Positions 27,842 to 37,196 are shown, counted from the stretch's first letter. The stretch: 64,000 nucleotides of DNA from CAWHJN01 sp963829705 (GCA_963829705.1 CAWHJN010000001.1:682001-746000), one strand, 5' to 3'. Translations and numbers: made by a program. The notes: generated from the sequence alone by a model not told the origin.

Positions 27842-28798
27842 TCAGAAGTGCGCCCTGATGCGCGCCATGTGCTGCTGAAAACGCAGGCTCACGTTCCACG
27901 GCACCACGGTGGACTGCTTCCGGCCCGCGAGCAGGTCGTTGCCGACGGCGATGGCCTCGAAGTTGAAGCCTTCACTCTGCCGCGTATCCACGAAGTGATC
28001 GATGCGCTCGTGGCGCCGGTAAAGGGTGCATTCGCGCGCCTGCCAGAAGTCGGGAAGGGCGATGTAGCCGTCCTCGCCAATCACGTAGCCGTAGTTGGGC
28101 AGCGTGCAGCGGAACGAGGTGGCGAGCGCGGCCGCGGCGTCGCCATAGTCGAACAGCGCCGTCACGTCGTCGTCGACGCCGTTGGGAGCGTTGCGGCTGA
28201 CAACGTGCAGGTGAGTGGGGTCTTGCTGGAGAAACAGCCACGCGAAGGCGACCGGGTAGATGCCCATGTCGAGTAGCGCGCCGCCCGCGAGATCGGGGTT
28301 GTAGGCGCGGCTGCGCGGATCGTAGGGCACCGGGTAGCCGAAATCGGCTCGGACGTGCCTGATACGCCCGACGCGCCCCTCCTCCACCCATGCCTGCGCT
28401 TGCTTTATGGCAGGCAGGAAGTACGTCCACATGGCTTCCATGAGATAGCCGCCCGTCGCCTCGGCGACAGCGAACAGCGCACGGGCTTCGTCGGGCGTCG
28501 TGGTGATCGGCTTTTCACAGAGCACGGCTTTGCCCCCGCGCAGCGCCATCGTGGCGTCCGCCGCGTGCCGGCTGTGCGGCGTCGCCACGTACACGGCGTC
28601 GATGCCGGGATCTTCGCAGAGCGCTTCGTACGAATCGTAGGCGCGTGGAATCTCCAGACGACGAGCGAAGGCAGTGGCCCGGTCCATCGACCGCGACGCA
28701 ACGGCGACGACGCTGCCGTTGGGCACGTGCGCGAAATCCGCCGCAAACCGCCCGGCGATATTTCCCGCGCCCACGATGCCCCACCGGATGGTTTCCAT
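27842..28798 (-). CDS. Gfo/Idh/MocA family oxidoreductase
   Basis: An NAD(P)-dependent sugar or inositol-type dehydrogenase of 318 residues. The Rossmann motif is GIVGAGNIAGRFAADFA and the catalytic-lysine motif is the family EKP (VLCEKPITTT). The C-terminal domain has GGALLDMGIYPVAFA. I start at ATG 28798, where the Rossmann strand begins; an upstream extension to 28858 lies over the end of the GH16 gene. The start is 10 bases after the GH16 stop on the same strand, so it probably works on a sugar released by that enzyme. The substrate cannot be read from the sequence. Confidence 0.85.
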   Translation of the reverse strand: METIRWGIVGAGNIAGRFAADFAHVPNGSVVAVASRSMDRATAFARRLEIPRAYDSYEALCEDPGIDAVYVATPHSRHAADATMALRGGKAVLCEKPITTTPDEARALFAVAEATGGYLMEAMWTYFLPAIKQAQAWVEEGRVGRIRHVRADFGYPVPYDPRSRAYNPDLAGGALLDMGIYPVAFAWLFLQQDPTHLHVVSRNAPNGVDDDVTALFDYGDAAAALATSFRCTLPNYGYVIGEDGYIALPDFWQARECTLYRRHERIDHFVDTRQSEGFNFEAIAVGNDLLAGRKQSTVVPWNVSLRFQQHMARIRAHF

Positions 28799-28808
28799 TC
28801 CGTGCGGC

Positions 28809-29705
28809 TCAGTCTTGCGTGACGAGCACCCAGTCGACGAGCACGCGGGCGCGGTCATTCTGGATGGCCTCGACAGTAGAAGCGGGAATGCCGGGATACG
28901 GCGCGTCGACCCCGTTCGTCTTCACCGGATAGGCCCCGCCGAGCGCGAAGTTGAGGATGAGAAACTTGGGGTTGTCGAACGCCCACGGCCCATAGTGCTC
29001 CACCATCGGGCGCGTGGCGCGGTACATGACGGTGCCATCGACGCGAAAAACGAAGCCCTCGGGTGTCCAGTCTACCGAATACACGTGCCAGTCGGTCGCG
29101 TCGTTGTCGGCCGGGAGGTAGACCTTGTTGACGAGCGGCGTCTCGCCCGAGTAGCCAGGTCCGTGGAGAGCCACACTCGTCCAGTCTTTTTCACCGACGT
29201 ACTCCATGATGTCGATCTCGCCGGAGTCGGGCCAGCGCCCTGCACCGAGGGCCCAGAAAGCGGGCCAGAGGCCAGAGCCCTCGGGCAGTTTCATCCGCGC
29301 GGCCGCCGTGCCGTAGGTAAACTCCACCTTGTCTCGCGTGTCGATGCGGCCCGAGGTAAAATCGTACGCGCGCCCGTCGGGAGCTGCGAAGCCAGGCCGG
29401 TAGCGCGGCTGGAGGACGAGGGTGCCATCGGCGAGGTAGAGCGTGGAGACGGAATCGACGTACGCCTGCTGCTCGTTGTTGACCGTGCCGAAGCTTTCAC
29501 CCGTCACGCGCACGTTCCAGCGCTCGCGGTCGAGGTCGGAGCCGGAAAAGTCCTCGAAAAACAGCGTGTCGGCACGCGGCGTTGCGTCGGTGGCTTCGCG
29601 GACAGAGAACGGTTCCGGAGTGCCATCCTCAGCTACACGGCAGGCGCTGCCAAGCGCCACTGCGCCAACCAGAGCGGCCGTCAGCATCGTGTGGAGAGAG
29701 GTCAT
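28809..29705 (-). CDS. Glycoside hydrolase family 16 protein (beta-glucanase/laminarinase type)
   Basis: A 298-residue secreted or lipid-anchored protein (signal ending LGSACRV). The GH16 domain covers most of it: FEDFSGSDLDRERWNV at the start, the catalytic ExDxxE in SGEIDIMEYVG, then ALHGPGYSG, WHVYSVDWTPEGFVFRVDG and FLILNFALGG. The general family activity is hydrolysis of beta-1,3 or mixed-linkage glucans or of red-algal galactans; the motif looks closest to laminarinases. The downstream Gfo/Idh gene 10 bases away suggests a small sugar-use operon. The start is the only good ATG ahead of the signal peptide. Confidence 0.9.
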   Translation of the reverse strand: MTSLHTMLTAALVGAVALGSACRVAEDGTPEPFSVREATDATPRADTLFFEDFSGSDLDRERWNVRVTGESFGTVNNEQQAYVDSVSTLYLADGTLVLQPRYRPGFAAPDGRAYDFTSGRIDTRDKVEFTYGTAAARMKLPEGSGLWPAFWALGAGRWPDSGEIDIMEYVGEKDWTSVALHGPGYSGETPLVNKVYLPADNDATDWHVYSVDWTPEGFVFRVDGTVMYRATRPMVEHYGPWAFDNPKFLILNFALGGAYPVKTNGVDAPYPGIPASTVEAIQNDRARVLVDWVLVTQD

Positions 29706-29874
29706 CGCGTTCGGGAAAAGGCGCTATTGAGAGGGGCAACGTTTGCACGTGGCGCAAGGTACGCGGTCTCCCCTTTCTACGCCGCACGGAGACATCAGCA
29801 CCCCTCCAGTCTCGTGTCCGCACGTGCGCCGCCACGGGAGGAAAGCCCGGGGGTACCCCTGCCTCCCACCACAC

Positions 29875-32800
29875 TCAGTTCATCAGGTACCACTTTCCCC
29901 TCACGTGCTTGAAGACGAGCGAGGGGCGGCCGTCGGGCATTGAGTAGCGTGCACGCGCGCCCTCGGCTTCGAGGACGGGATGGACGAGGCGTGCGTTTTC
30001 CAGCGCCGCCCGTAACGCGAGGCGCCGCGTCTCCAGTTGCGCGGGCAGCGCGTCGGCGTGGCGGCGTGCCTCGGCCACGTCGAGCGGGTCGCCATAGCGT
30101 TCGAGAGCGGCGAGGGCCTGCGCATCCGACGCGGCGAGGGCGGTGACGAGCGCCTCGATGGTCTCGCGCAGCGCGGGCGGCGTGCTCGCGGGCGGCGTGG
30201 ACACGACGGCGGGGCGCGCGCGCCAGCGCTTGTAGCGCCGGTACACCCGCCGGATGACGAGAGCTTTGAGAGCGACGTACGCCAGCGCCAGGAGAATCAC
30301 GGCGGGCAACACGACGAGCAGCAGGATCGGGACCACGTCGAGGCCCACGTCTCCTCCCCCCATCGACTTGCAGATGCTCATCGGGTTGAACTGCGACCCG
30401 GTTCGGCACGCGAGCCGGTCGAAGCGCAGGATGCCGATGAGCAGCACCACGGCGCTGACCACGAACAGCCCCACGCCCACCGCGCCGATCTTGGGGTTGC
30501 GCCGCGTGATCTTGACCGCGCCATAGAGCACCCGCAGGGGCCGGTCGAGCGTCCATTTGTAGAGCGGGTGCTTGCGGATGCGCTGCGCCGCCTCTGGCGG
30601 GAACGCGCCGAGCAGGCAGTTCTTGACGACGAGCACCGCGCTCGCCAGCACATCGAGCAGCACGATAGAGGGCACGTCCCGCGAGAGCGTTTCGGAGCCG
30701 ACCCCGTAGCGCGTCGAGAAAAAGCGCCCGAGGGGTGTTTCGAGCGGCGTGGCGGCGTCGGCGTCTGAGACGAAGACGCTGTCGAGCGCCGCCTGCGAGT
30801 GCCGCGCCGAGCCGACGACGGCTACGAACGGGTCGATGTGCTTGTCGGGCGCGCGGAACGTCCACGGCGGCTCGCCGGGCGCAACGGCCCCATCGCCGCT
30901 CTCGACCTGATACCGGTTCCATTCGCTCTGCTCGTCGAGCGCGTCGCCGATGACGTGGGGCAGCTCCTCGGAGAGCGTTTCGAGCTGGGCCATCTCGATG
31001 AGGAGCGTCGTCATGTACGTCGTCTCGGCGAGGGCGGCGGCGCGGCGGTCGGCGGCGGCGCTGAAAAGTTCGACGAGCCAGCGGCGCAGGTCGCGCTGCG
31101 AACGTGCTCCGGCACGCGGAAACAGCATCGCCGGGTCGTAATCGCGCTTCAGCGTGTCGCGGCCCACGACGGGCGCGAACCACCAGCCGGTTTCGCCGGG
31201 CGGCGCGTCGTCGGGGGCGGCGTCCTCGAAGAGCACCTGTCGCACGCGGGCACGCGAGGCGTCGTCGTCCACAATCTGCCGGAGCCGCGTTTCGTCGATG
31301 AGTGCTTCGAGAAGCTGGCACGCGCCGTCGAGGCGGCCCCACAGGATGTCGTTGGCACGCCACGAGCGTTTGAAAAAGCCGCCGAAGTGGTACACGCTGT
31401 CGCCCGAAACCTTCTCGGCGAGTGTGCCCGCGCTGAAGCCTCGCGCCGCGTCGCGCGGGCTGATGCGGACGGTTTCGATGATGTCTTTCTCGGCCACGCC
31501 ACTCATCGTTTCGAGCGGGTACGCCACCTCGTCGATGCCCGCGAACGTGTCCCACACGTGCCGCACCGGATCAGACGGATCGGGTACGTAGGCGTCGAGG
31601 ATGGCGGCGTCCCACGCGGCGGCTTTCTGGAGCAGGTTGGGCGTAGCCGATGGCGCATCGAGAACGGCGGTTTCGAGCGACGTGGCCCGGTTGCGGAGGG
31701 CGAGGTTGAAGGCGGTGAGACTTTTCGACGGCATCCACGTGGCGGGCGTGATGGCGTCGGGCACTTCGGGGAAGGTGGTCGCCACGTCGTTCTCGAACGG
31801 ATGCTGCGCGTCGGTGGCCAGCAGTTGCCCGTAGACGTGCAGCACGTCCAGCCAAATGTCGCCCGCTGGTCGGTCTTTCCACGGTATGTAGAGCGTGTCG
31901 ATGAGGTCTTCCATGCGGGCGCGCAGTACCTCGTAGAAGCGCACCTGCCGGTTGAGCACGCGCCACAGGTCGCGGTAGCGGGCGCGCTGCGAGTCGGACA
32001 GTGGCGCGCTGCCGGGCGCGGGCCGGTTGAGCAGTCCGAACAGGAAGTAGATCACCCGGTAGATGCGCCGCACGGGAAAGTAAACGTCCACCTCTTCGAA
32101 TAGCGCGTGGGCGTCGGGCAGGACGGCGTCGAAGTCGCGGACGAGTTCGGCGGCTTTTTCGCTCTCCTCGGGCGAGAGCGGACGAGCACGACCGTTCTCT
32201 TTGAACAAGCCCTCGATGACGCGGTCGCTGATGACGGTCAGGCGCGTCTGCTGGTAGAGCAGCGCGGCGGCGGGGCCGTTGCTGCCCGCCACGCCGATGG
32301 TTTCGAGGTTGTGCGTAATGCGGTTGTAGCGCCGCACCTTGGTGTTGTGGTCGGTCAAACGCTGGAGGTCTTCCGAGATGCTCTCGTAACTCGGGATGCC
32401 GATGAGGGCCGACAGCACCGCCTGCACCACGTTGGGGCTTTGCTCGCGCGTCGTGTTCTCGAAAATCTCCGGGTCGGGCTCGACGTAGAACAGCTTGCGG
32501 TCGACGTCGCGGTCGGCAGTGCGGGAAAAGACGGCGTTGAGCGTGAGCGTGAACGGCTTGTTGTCGAGCACGCCGCCATCGAGAAACCATGTATCGCGGT
32601 CGATCCGCCCCCACGTGCGGAGGAGCGCGTCGGCGGCGTCGCCCTCTGCCGCCACTTTCACGGGCGCGAACGCGCCGGGAAAGCACGACGTGACGCGCGA
32701 AAGCCGGGCCAGCGCGGCGTGCGTGGCGTCGGCGGGCTCGAAGACGGGCTTGCGGTCGTGCCGGTGCTTGAGCAGAAACACGCCCCGGTGCTCTTTTACG

Positions 32801-33372
32801 TCGATGGGATGCCCGGCATCGTCGAAGCGCGTGTAGTGGTCGCCGTCCACGTTCGTGCCCGTGACGAAGAGGTCGAGTTCGTCGAAGTGCGACGGGCTCT
32901 CGGTGAACGGCAGCCGCGCGGGCGGGCCGATGGGGGGCATCGATGCGAAGGCGGCCCGCAGCTTGGGTTCGTAGTAGTTCTCGCTGTCGAGGACGGAATG
33001 CGTGTTGGTGTCGGTCGGCTGGCGCAGCAGGTCCTGGATGCCCCCGTTCTGCCGCCACAGCGACGCCGTCGCGGCAAACTCACGCTCGTTGCACAGCGCG
33101 TAGCCGAGCATGATGCCGTTGATGCCTCCCGCCGACGTGCCGCTGATGACGTCGACGATCACATCCGAATCTGTCAGCGCCTTGACGAGCCCGTAGACGC
33201 CACGCCCGCGCACCGCCCGGAAAAACTCGCGCGCGACGCCGTTGATGTAGACGGCCAGCGACACGCCGCCGTACATCACCAGCCCCAGCCGCACCTCGCG
33301 CGAGCGTTCCGAGGGTTCTTCGTTGGAAAGGTCCGCTGGCGCGGTGACGGGTGCAGGAGCGGGGGAAAGCAT
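29875..33372 (-). CDS. Large patatin-like phospholipase with C-terminal membrane segments
   Basis: A protein of 1165 residues. The patatin domain lies near the N-terminus: oxyanion-type VMYGGVSLAVYINGVAREFF, the nucleophile elbow DVISGTSAGGINGIMLGYAL (Ser near 79), and the dyad Asp in WFLDGGVLDNKPF. The middle 600 residues are a long unrecognised region, and two membrane helices lie near residues 950-1030 (GVGLFVVSAVVLLIGILRF and VVPILLLVVLPAVILLALAY). It resembles the large patatin-related proteins that I recall from actinobacteria and myxobacteria. It should hydrolyse acyl esters of lipids at the membrane. It is the last gene of a three-gene operon with a secreted protein and an alpha/beta hydrolase. 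Confidence 0.87.
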   Translation of the reverse strand: MLSPAPAPVTAPADLSNEEPSERSREVRLGLVMYGGVSLAVYINGVAREFFRAVRGRGVYGLVKALTDSDVIVDVISGTSAGGINGIMLGYALCNEREFAATASLWRQNGGIQDLLRQPTDTNTHSVLDSENYYEPKLRAAFASMPPIGPPARLPFTESPSHFDELDLFVTGTNVDGDHYTRFDDAGHPIDVKEHRGVFLLKHRHDRKPVFEPADATHAALARLSRVTSCFPGAFAPVKVAAEGDAADALLRTWGRIDRDTWFLDGGVLDNKPFTLTLNAVFSRTADRDVDRKLFYVEPDPEIFENTTREQSPNVVQAVLSALIGIPSYESISEDLQRLTDHNTKVRRYNRITHNLETIGVAGSNGPAAALLYQQTRLTVISDRVIEGLFKENGRARPLSPEESEKAAELVRDFDAVLPDAHALFEEVDVYFPVRRIYRVIYFLFGLLNRPAPGSAPLSDSQRARYRDLWRVLNRQVRFYEVLRARMEDLIDTLYIPWKDRPAGDIWLDVLHVYGQLLATDAQHPFENDVATTFPEVPDAITPATWMPSKSLTAFNLALRNRATSLETAVLDAPSATPNLLQKAAAWDAAILDAYVPDPSDPVRHVWDTFAGIDEVAYPLETMSGVAEKDIIETVRISPRDAARGFSAGTLAEKVSGDSVYHFGGFFKRSWRANDILWGRLDGACQLLEALIDETRLRQIVDDDASRARVRQVLFEDAAPDDAPPGETGWWFAPVVGRDTLKRDYDPAMLFPRAGARSQRDLRRWLVELFSAAADRRAAALAETTYMTTLLIEMAQLETLSEELPHVIGDALDEQSEWNRYQVESGDGAVAPGEPPWTFRAPDKHIDPFVAVVGSARHSQAALDSVFVSDADAATPLETPLGRFFSTRYGVGSETLSRDVPSIVLLDVLASAVLVVKNCLLGAFPPEAAQRIRKHPLYKWTLDRPLRVLYGAVKITRRNPKIGAVGVGLFVVSAVVLLIGILRFDRLACRTGSQFNPMSICKSMGGGDVGLDVVPILLLVVLPAVILLALAYVALKALVIRRVYRRYKRWRARPAVVSTPPASTPPALRETIEALVTALAASDAQALAALERYGDPLDVAEARRHADALPAQLETRRLALRAALENARLVHPVLEAEGARARYSMPDGRPSLVFKHVRGKWYLMN

Positions 33373-33393
33373 GGCGGTGGGCAGATGAGAAGA

Positions 33394-34464
33394 TCAGCGC
33401 TCGGCCGCTTGCTCGGCGTCGCGGATACGGGCGACGTTCTCGCGCAGCGTCTGCAACCGCGCCGGGATGCCGGTGAGGGCCTTGTAGAGATCGAGCGAGA
33501 CGACGACGCTTCCGCCGCTGCCGCCGTCGGCGAGGCGAAAGACGTAGCCACCGCGCAGCGTCGGGCTCAGGTGGACGAGGCCGCCGACGCCCGGCCCGCC
33601 CTGCGCGGGCAGCGTCACGAGTACCGACGCACCACCGTACCACGTGCGCGGTGCGTTGTAGACGAGCAGCCCCGCCACTTCGAGCGCGGCCAGATCCTGC
33701 CGTTGCAAATCTTCGAGCGCTCCGCCCGTCACGCCGAAGCTCACCGAGGGGTGCAAAAACACGACCTGCCGACGGGGCGGCACGAGCGACGTGCGGCGCG
33801 TGCCCAGGCTGTTCGCCCACAGCTCCCACGGATACATCGAATAGCTCGTCGCGTTGAACCGGTCCCACTGCCCCACGATGCGGTCGAGCGCGGCTACGGC
33901 CACGTCGCGGTCGGTTTCGCCATAGCGCGTCACGAGTTTGTCGGCGGCGATGACGTTCCAGCACAGCGCCCGTCGCACGTCCGGCGGCGTGCTCGCGTTG
34001 ATCTCGATCTCGTCGGGCGTGCCGGGGAAGAGGGTGTAGACCTCGTCGTCGGCATCGACGGGGACGAAGCTGTCCATGCGAAAGCGCTGGCGATTGAAAG
34101 CACGGGCGGCGTCGAGGATGCCCACGCGCGTGTCACGGTCGGCAACGGCGGCGAGGTCGGCCGCGAGGGCGTCGAGTTGATGGAGAAGGCGGGCGCGGGC
34201 GTCGGGCGGCAGGCGCGTTTCCTGGGCGACGGAGCTACGGAACTCGTCGAACACGACCTCCCACCGGCCCGTCGCGATGTCGTCGGCAAAGCGCGCGTAG
34301 ATGGCGTTCGGGTGCGCGTCCTGCCACGCCGGCTCGAACGACGCTGCCGACTGTGCCTGCACCGTCGTCAGGTCGCAGTCGGCGGCGACGGTCTGCGCCT
34401 GCGCACTCGTCGCGCACACGCAGAGGACGGCGATCATCCAGAAATAGGTTCTACGAACACGCAT
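33394..34464 (-). CDS. Secreted protein of unknown function in the patatin operon
   Basis: A protein of 356 residues with a signal peptide (MRVRRTYFWMIAVLCVCATS...AQA). The N-terminal half is alpha-helical (DARARLLHQLDALAADLAAV), and the C-terminal half is Gly-rich and beta-like (FLHPSVSFGVTGGALEDLQR, GGLVHLSPTLRGGYVFRLAD), which could be part of an outer-membrane-associated domain. I do not recognise the family. It overlaps the end of the alpha/beta hydrolase gene by 14 bases and ends 21 bases before the patatin gene, so all three should be co-expressed. Confidence 0.6.
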   Translation of the reverse strand: MRVRRTYFWMIAVLCVCATSAQAQTVAADCDLTTVQAQSAASFEPAWQDAHPNAIYARFADDIATGRWEVVFDEFRSSVAQETRLPPDARARLLHQLDALAADLAAVADRDTRVGILDAARAFNRQRFRMDSFVPVDADDEVYTLFPGTPDEIEINASTPPDVRRALCWNVIAADKLVTRYGETDRDVAVAALDRIVGQWDRFNATSYSMYPWELWANSLGTRRTSLVPPRRQVVFLHPSVSFGVTGGALEDLQRQDLAALEVAGLLVYNAPRTWYGGASVLVTLPAQGGPGVGGLVHLSPTLRGGYVFRLADGGSGGSVVVSLDLYKALTGIPARLQTLRENVARIRDAEQAAER

Positions 34465-35524
34465 CCTGTACCTCCTTTGCGAGCGCGAGAAACTGGCTGG
34501 CGGCGACGAGCAGTTGCGCCGGTGCCACGCCCGTTTTCAGCAACTCGATGGTTTGCTCGACGCGCGCCTTGAACTGCCGGACCTGCTCGGGGCACGGCGG
34601 CATGGGCAACGCATCGTAGACGGCCTCGGCAGCCCGCCGCTCGTCGCTCCTGACGACGACGCCAAACAGGTTGTTGAAGATCGGGATGTGGACGCGCGGC
34701 GCGTCGAGGTAATGCCCGAAGTCGTGGACGTTGAACTGCCGCAGGTGGTCGAGGCCGCCGATCTCGACGTAGCGGTTGCCCCACGCCTGCGGCGCGAACG
34801 GGGCGACGGCAGGGAACGGGTCGAGGCGGTGGCGGACGTTGAAATACGCATCCACGTAGCCGTCCGGCGCGGCGGTGCGCGGGCGCACGATGGTTTCGTA
34901 GACGCCGAGCGTGGGCGACTGCAACACGCGGCTGACGTTGGCGATCATGAACAGGTTTTTGAACAGCCGGGGCGTCATAAACGCTGTGCTGCCGTCGAGG
35001 GGCGTCGTGCCGAGCAGCGCGAGGCTGTCGTGCGCGACGGACGTGCCGAGGCTGTGCGCCATCACCGACGCCTCGACGGCCTCGCCGCTCTGCATCGCGT
35101 CGGTCAGCGCCGTGGCGATCTGCTGCATCACGCGCGCCCGCACTTCGCCCGCTTTGAACGTGAAGCGGTACAGGAGCACGTCCACCACATGCGACCAGAA
35201 GAACTGGCGGTCGTCCTCGGGGGCGGTATTCAGCCAGCCGAGGAGCGCTTCCGCACCGGGAAACACCACCTGCCCGGCTGCCACGGCCTGTTGCAGCGCG
35301 CCCGTGTTGGCATCGAGCGACGCCCGCCACGCATCGAAGACGTCGTCGTAGCGAATCTGGACGATCTTGACCTCGTCTGGCCCGGCGTCGCCCCGCGTGA
35401 ACGGCGTCCGGCCCGCGAAAGCGGCGTAGCGCGACGCGGCGCTGTTGAGCGTATCGACGATGCCGCCGCACCAGTCGGGATCGTGGCACCCCATGCCGTG
35501 CACCACGAACAGGAGACGCGCCAT
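34451..35524 (-). CDS. Alpha/beta-hydrolase-like protein
   Basis: A 357-residue protein that starts with an alpha/beta-hydrolase strand and oxyanion motif (MARLLFVVHGMGCHDPDW) and has a nucleophile elbow VMAHSLGTSVAHDSL with Ser near residue 159. A His late in the sequence (VHDFGHYLD) could complete the triad. No signal peptide is seen, so it probably acts in the cytosol or at the inner face of the membrane. It is the first gene of the patatin operon, with a Bacteroidota-type promoter about 100 bases upstream. A lipase or esterase role alongside the patatin enzyme is inferred. Confidence 0.6.
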   Translation of the reverse strand: MARLLFVVHGMGCHDPDWCGGIVDTLNSAASRYAAFAGRTPFTRGDAGPDEVKIVQIRYDDVFDAWRASLDANTGALQQAVAAGQVVFPGAEALLGWLNTAPEDDRQFFWSHVVDVLLYRFTFKAGEVRARVMQQIATALTDAMQSGEAVEASVMAHSLGTSVAHDSLALLGTTPLDGSTAFMTPRLFKNLFMIANVSRVLQSPTLGVYETIVRPRTAAPDGYVDAYFNVRHRLDPFPAVAPFAPQAWGNRYVEIGGLDHLRQFNVHDFGHYLDAPRVHIPIFNNLFGVVVRSDERRAAEAVYDALPMPPCPEQVRQFKARVEQTIELLKTGVAPAQLLVAASQFLALAKEVQDACS

Positions 35525-35627
35525 GGCTCACCTCGGTTGAAAAGACCAGCAGAATCGCCGCGCCTCAACACATCGCGGCGTGTACACACAAAAGACCCGC
35601 GAGCGAAAAACGGTAACCCGCGCCGCC

Positions 35628-35657
35628 CAAAGGTATCATTCCCGCCGCGAATGTCAA
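35628..35657 (-). promoter_or_regulatory. Bacteroidota-type promoter for the hydrolase-patatin operon
   Basis: On the minus strand TTG (35655-35657) is followed after 19 bases by TACCTTTG (35628-35635), an exact match to the TAnnTTTG -7 element of the Bacteroidota primary sigma factor with the right spacing to the -33 TTG. Transcription would start near 35621, about 97 bases before the ATG at 35524. Confidence 0.55.
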
Positions 35658-35746
35658 CGGCTGGTGAGGATCGAGCGTCCGTCTTCGCAAAACGGAACCC
35701 ACCCCGCGCCCGGCGGATTCGACACGAGATTCATCCCGCCCGGTTT

Positions 35747-36178
35747 ATGCCTGCTTCCACGTCCTCGCTGCGCGCCCGCGTCCTCGACAAGATCGGGGTG
35801 TCGGTGTCGTTGCTGTGCCTCGTGCATTGCCTGGTGCTGCCCTTCGCGCTCGTCGGGCTGTCGGCGTGGGGCACGGCGGGGCTGTGGAACACGCTCGTCC
35901 ACACGAGCATCGCCGTGCTGGCGATCCCCGCTGCCGTACTGACGGCGCTGCCCGGCTACCGGGAGCACCGCCGCGTGCAGGTGCCGGTGCTGCTGCTCGG
36001 CGGCGCGCTCGTGCTCGGCCTGTCGCTGCTCCTGCACGACGTTATCGGCGAAAACGGCCACGTCGCCGCCACGGTCGTCGGTAGCCTCCTGCTGCTCACG
36101 GGCCACGTGCAGAACTATCGCCTTCGGGCCCGCTGCAAAGCGCACACGTTGCCGCACCACGAGGCGCACCACGGGTAA
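35747..36178 (+). CDS. MerC-domain membrane protein
   Basis: A protein of 143 residues with four membrane helices. The first holds a CxxxxC pair (SLLCLVHCLVLPFALVGLSA), as in MerC mercury-uptake proteins and the broader MerC-domain family of Bacteroidota. The C-terminus is His-rich (KAHTLPHHEAHHG) and may bind metal. No mer operon genes are near, so a role in mercury is unlikely; a general metal or redox role is possible. The ATG at 35747 precedes the first helix directly. It is separated from the hydroxyproline genes by a region with AGGTTT/CCAATCTC-type repeats. Confidence 0.8.
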   Translation: MPASTSSLRARVLDKIGVSVSLLCLVHCLVLPFALVGLSAWGTAGLWNTLVHTSIAVLAIPAAVLTALPGYREHRRVQVPVLLLGGALVLGLSLLLHDVIGENGHVAATVVGSLLLLTGHVQNYRLRARCKAHTLPHHEAHHG

Positions 36179-36186
36179 AGAGCCTG

Positions 36187-36237
36187 GAGGTTTGAGATTT
36201 GTGGGTGGAGGGCTTTACCAATCTCTACCCTCCTACC
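36187..36237. repeat. TGGAGGTTTGAGATT/CCAATCTCTACCCTCC inverted repeat
   Basis: TGGAGGTTTGAGATT starts near 36185 and ACCAATCTCTACCCTCC and TACCTCC follow before 36237. The arms are imperfect. The same CCAATCTC(C/T)A(A/C)CC core is present near 26035 and 41203. It lies between the MerC gene and the first gene of the hydroxyproline cluster. Confidence 0.45.
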
Positions 36238-36283
36238 TCCTCACAGAGCGTGTATTTTGGCGGACTCGCCTGCCCGCTCTGCC

Positions 36284-37192
36284 ATGTCTCCGCGCTGGAC
36301 CGGGGTTTTCCCCGCCCTCACCACGTCGTTCACCGAGACGCTCGATCTCGACCTCGACGCCTTCCGCCGTCACCTCCACGCGCAACTCGATGCGGGCGTC
36401 CACGGCTTCGTCGTGTGCGGCTCGCTCGGCGAGGCCAGTACGCTGACGGCGGAGGAGAAAATCGCGCTGCTCGAAACCGCCGTCGAGGTGTGCGCCGGGC
36501 GCGTGCCCGTTTTGTGTGGTGTGCAGGAGCGGCGGACGGTGGATGCGTGCGCGTTCGTCGAAAAAGGCCAGGAGGCTGGGGCAGACGGCTTCATGGTGCT
36601 GCCGCCGATGCTCTACACCGCCGACCGCCGCGAAACCGCCGCGTTTCTGCGCGAGGTGGCGCGGGCGACGGAAAAGCCCATCATGCTCTACAACAACCCC
36701 GTCTCCTACGCCATCGACGTGACGCCGGATGTGCTCGAAGAACTGGCGGACGAGCCGCGCTTCGTGGCCGTCAAGGAATCGTCCGACGACGTGCGGCGCA
36801 TCACCGAGATTCGGGCGCGGCTGGGCGACCGCTACCAGGTGTTCACCGGCGTGGACAACCTCGCACTCGAAAGCCTGCTCGCCGGGGCCATGGGCTGGGT
36901 GGCCGGGCTCGTGACGGCATTCCCACGCGAAACCGTCGCGCTGTACGAGATGGCGATGGCCGGTCGGCTCGACGAGGCACGGGCGCTGTATGCGTGGTTC
37001 CGCCCGCTGCTCGACCTCGACGTGTCCACCTACCTCGTGCAAAACATCAAGCTCGCAGAAGAACTCGTCGGGATGGGCGAGCGACCCGTCCGTCCACCGC
37101 GCCTCGCGCTCAGTGGCGACCGCCGCGCGCGTGTGGAACGCATCGTCCAACAGGCGCTCGCCACGCGCCCCACGCTCACCGTAGCCTCCTGA
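36284..37192 (+). CDS. DapA-family lyase, probable 1-pyrroline-4-hydroxy-2-carboxylate deaminase
   Basis: A class I aldolase-fold enzyme of 302 residues. GVFPALTTSFTETLDLDLDA starts the barrel, the family Tyr is in IMLYNNPVSYAID and the Schiff-base Lys is in VAVKESSDDVRRI. The next genes encode an aldehyde dehydrogenase, a 4-hydroxyproline epimerase and a D-amino-acid dehydrogenase, so the most likely reaction is deamination of 1-pyrroline-4-hydroxy-2-carboxylate to 2-oxoglutarate semialdehyde. True DapA is the main alternative. I use the ATG at 36284; the TTG at 36257 would add nine poorly conserved residues. Four bases separate it from the next gene. Confidence 0.8.
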   Translation: MSPRWTGVFPALTTSFTETLDLDLDAFRRHLHAQLDAGVHGFVVCGSLGEASTLTAEEKIALLETAVEVCAGRVPVLCGVQERRTVDACAFVEKGQEAGADGFMVLPPMLYTADRRETAAFLREVARATEKPIMLYNNPVSYAIDVTPDVLEELADEPRFVAVKESSDDVRRITEIRARLGDRYQVFTGVDNLALESLLAGAMGWVAGLVTAFPRETVALYEMAMAGRLDEARALYAWFRPLLDLDVSTYLVQNIKLAEELVGMGERPVRPPRLALSGDRRARVERIVQQALATRPTLTVAS

Positions 37193-37196
37193 CGCC

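Noticed and set aside
29875..33372. Patatin-like protein as a CBASS-type defence effector
   Set aside because: No nucleotide cyclase, HORMA, TRIP13 or ubiquitin-like gene is adjacent, and the protein is far larger than CBASS phospholipases.
35747..36178. MerC protein as evidence of a mercury-resistance operon
   Set aside because: No merA, merT, merP or merR is present, and MerC-domain proteins are common in Bacteroidota without mercury genes.
36284..37192. The DapA-family gene as 4-hydroxy-tetrahydrodipicolinate synthase for lysine
   Set aside because: The adjoining epimerase, D-amino-acid dehydrogenase and semialdehyde dehydrogenase genes fit hydroxyproline breakdown far better; lysA at 3 kb is not linked to it.
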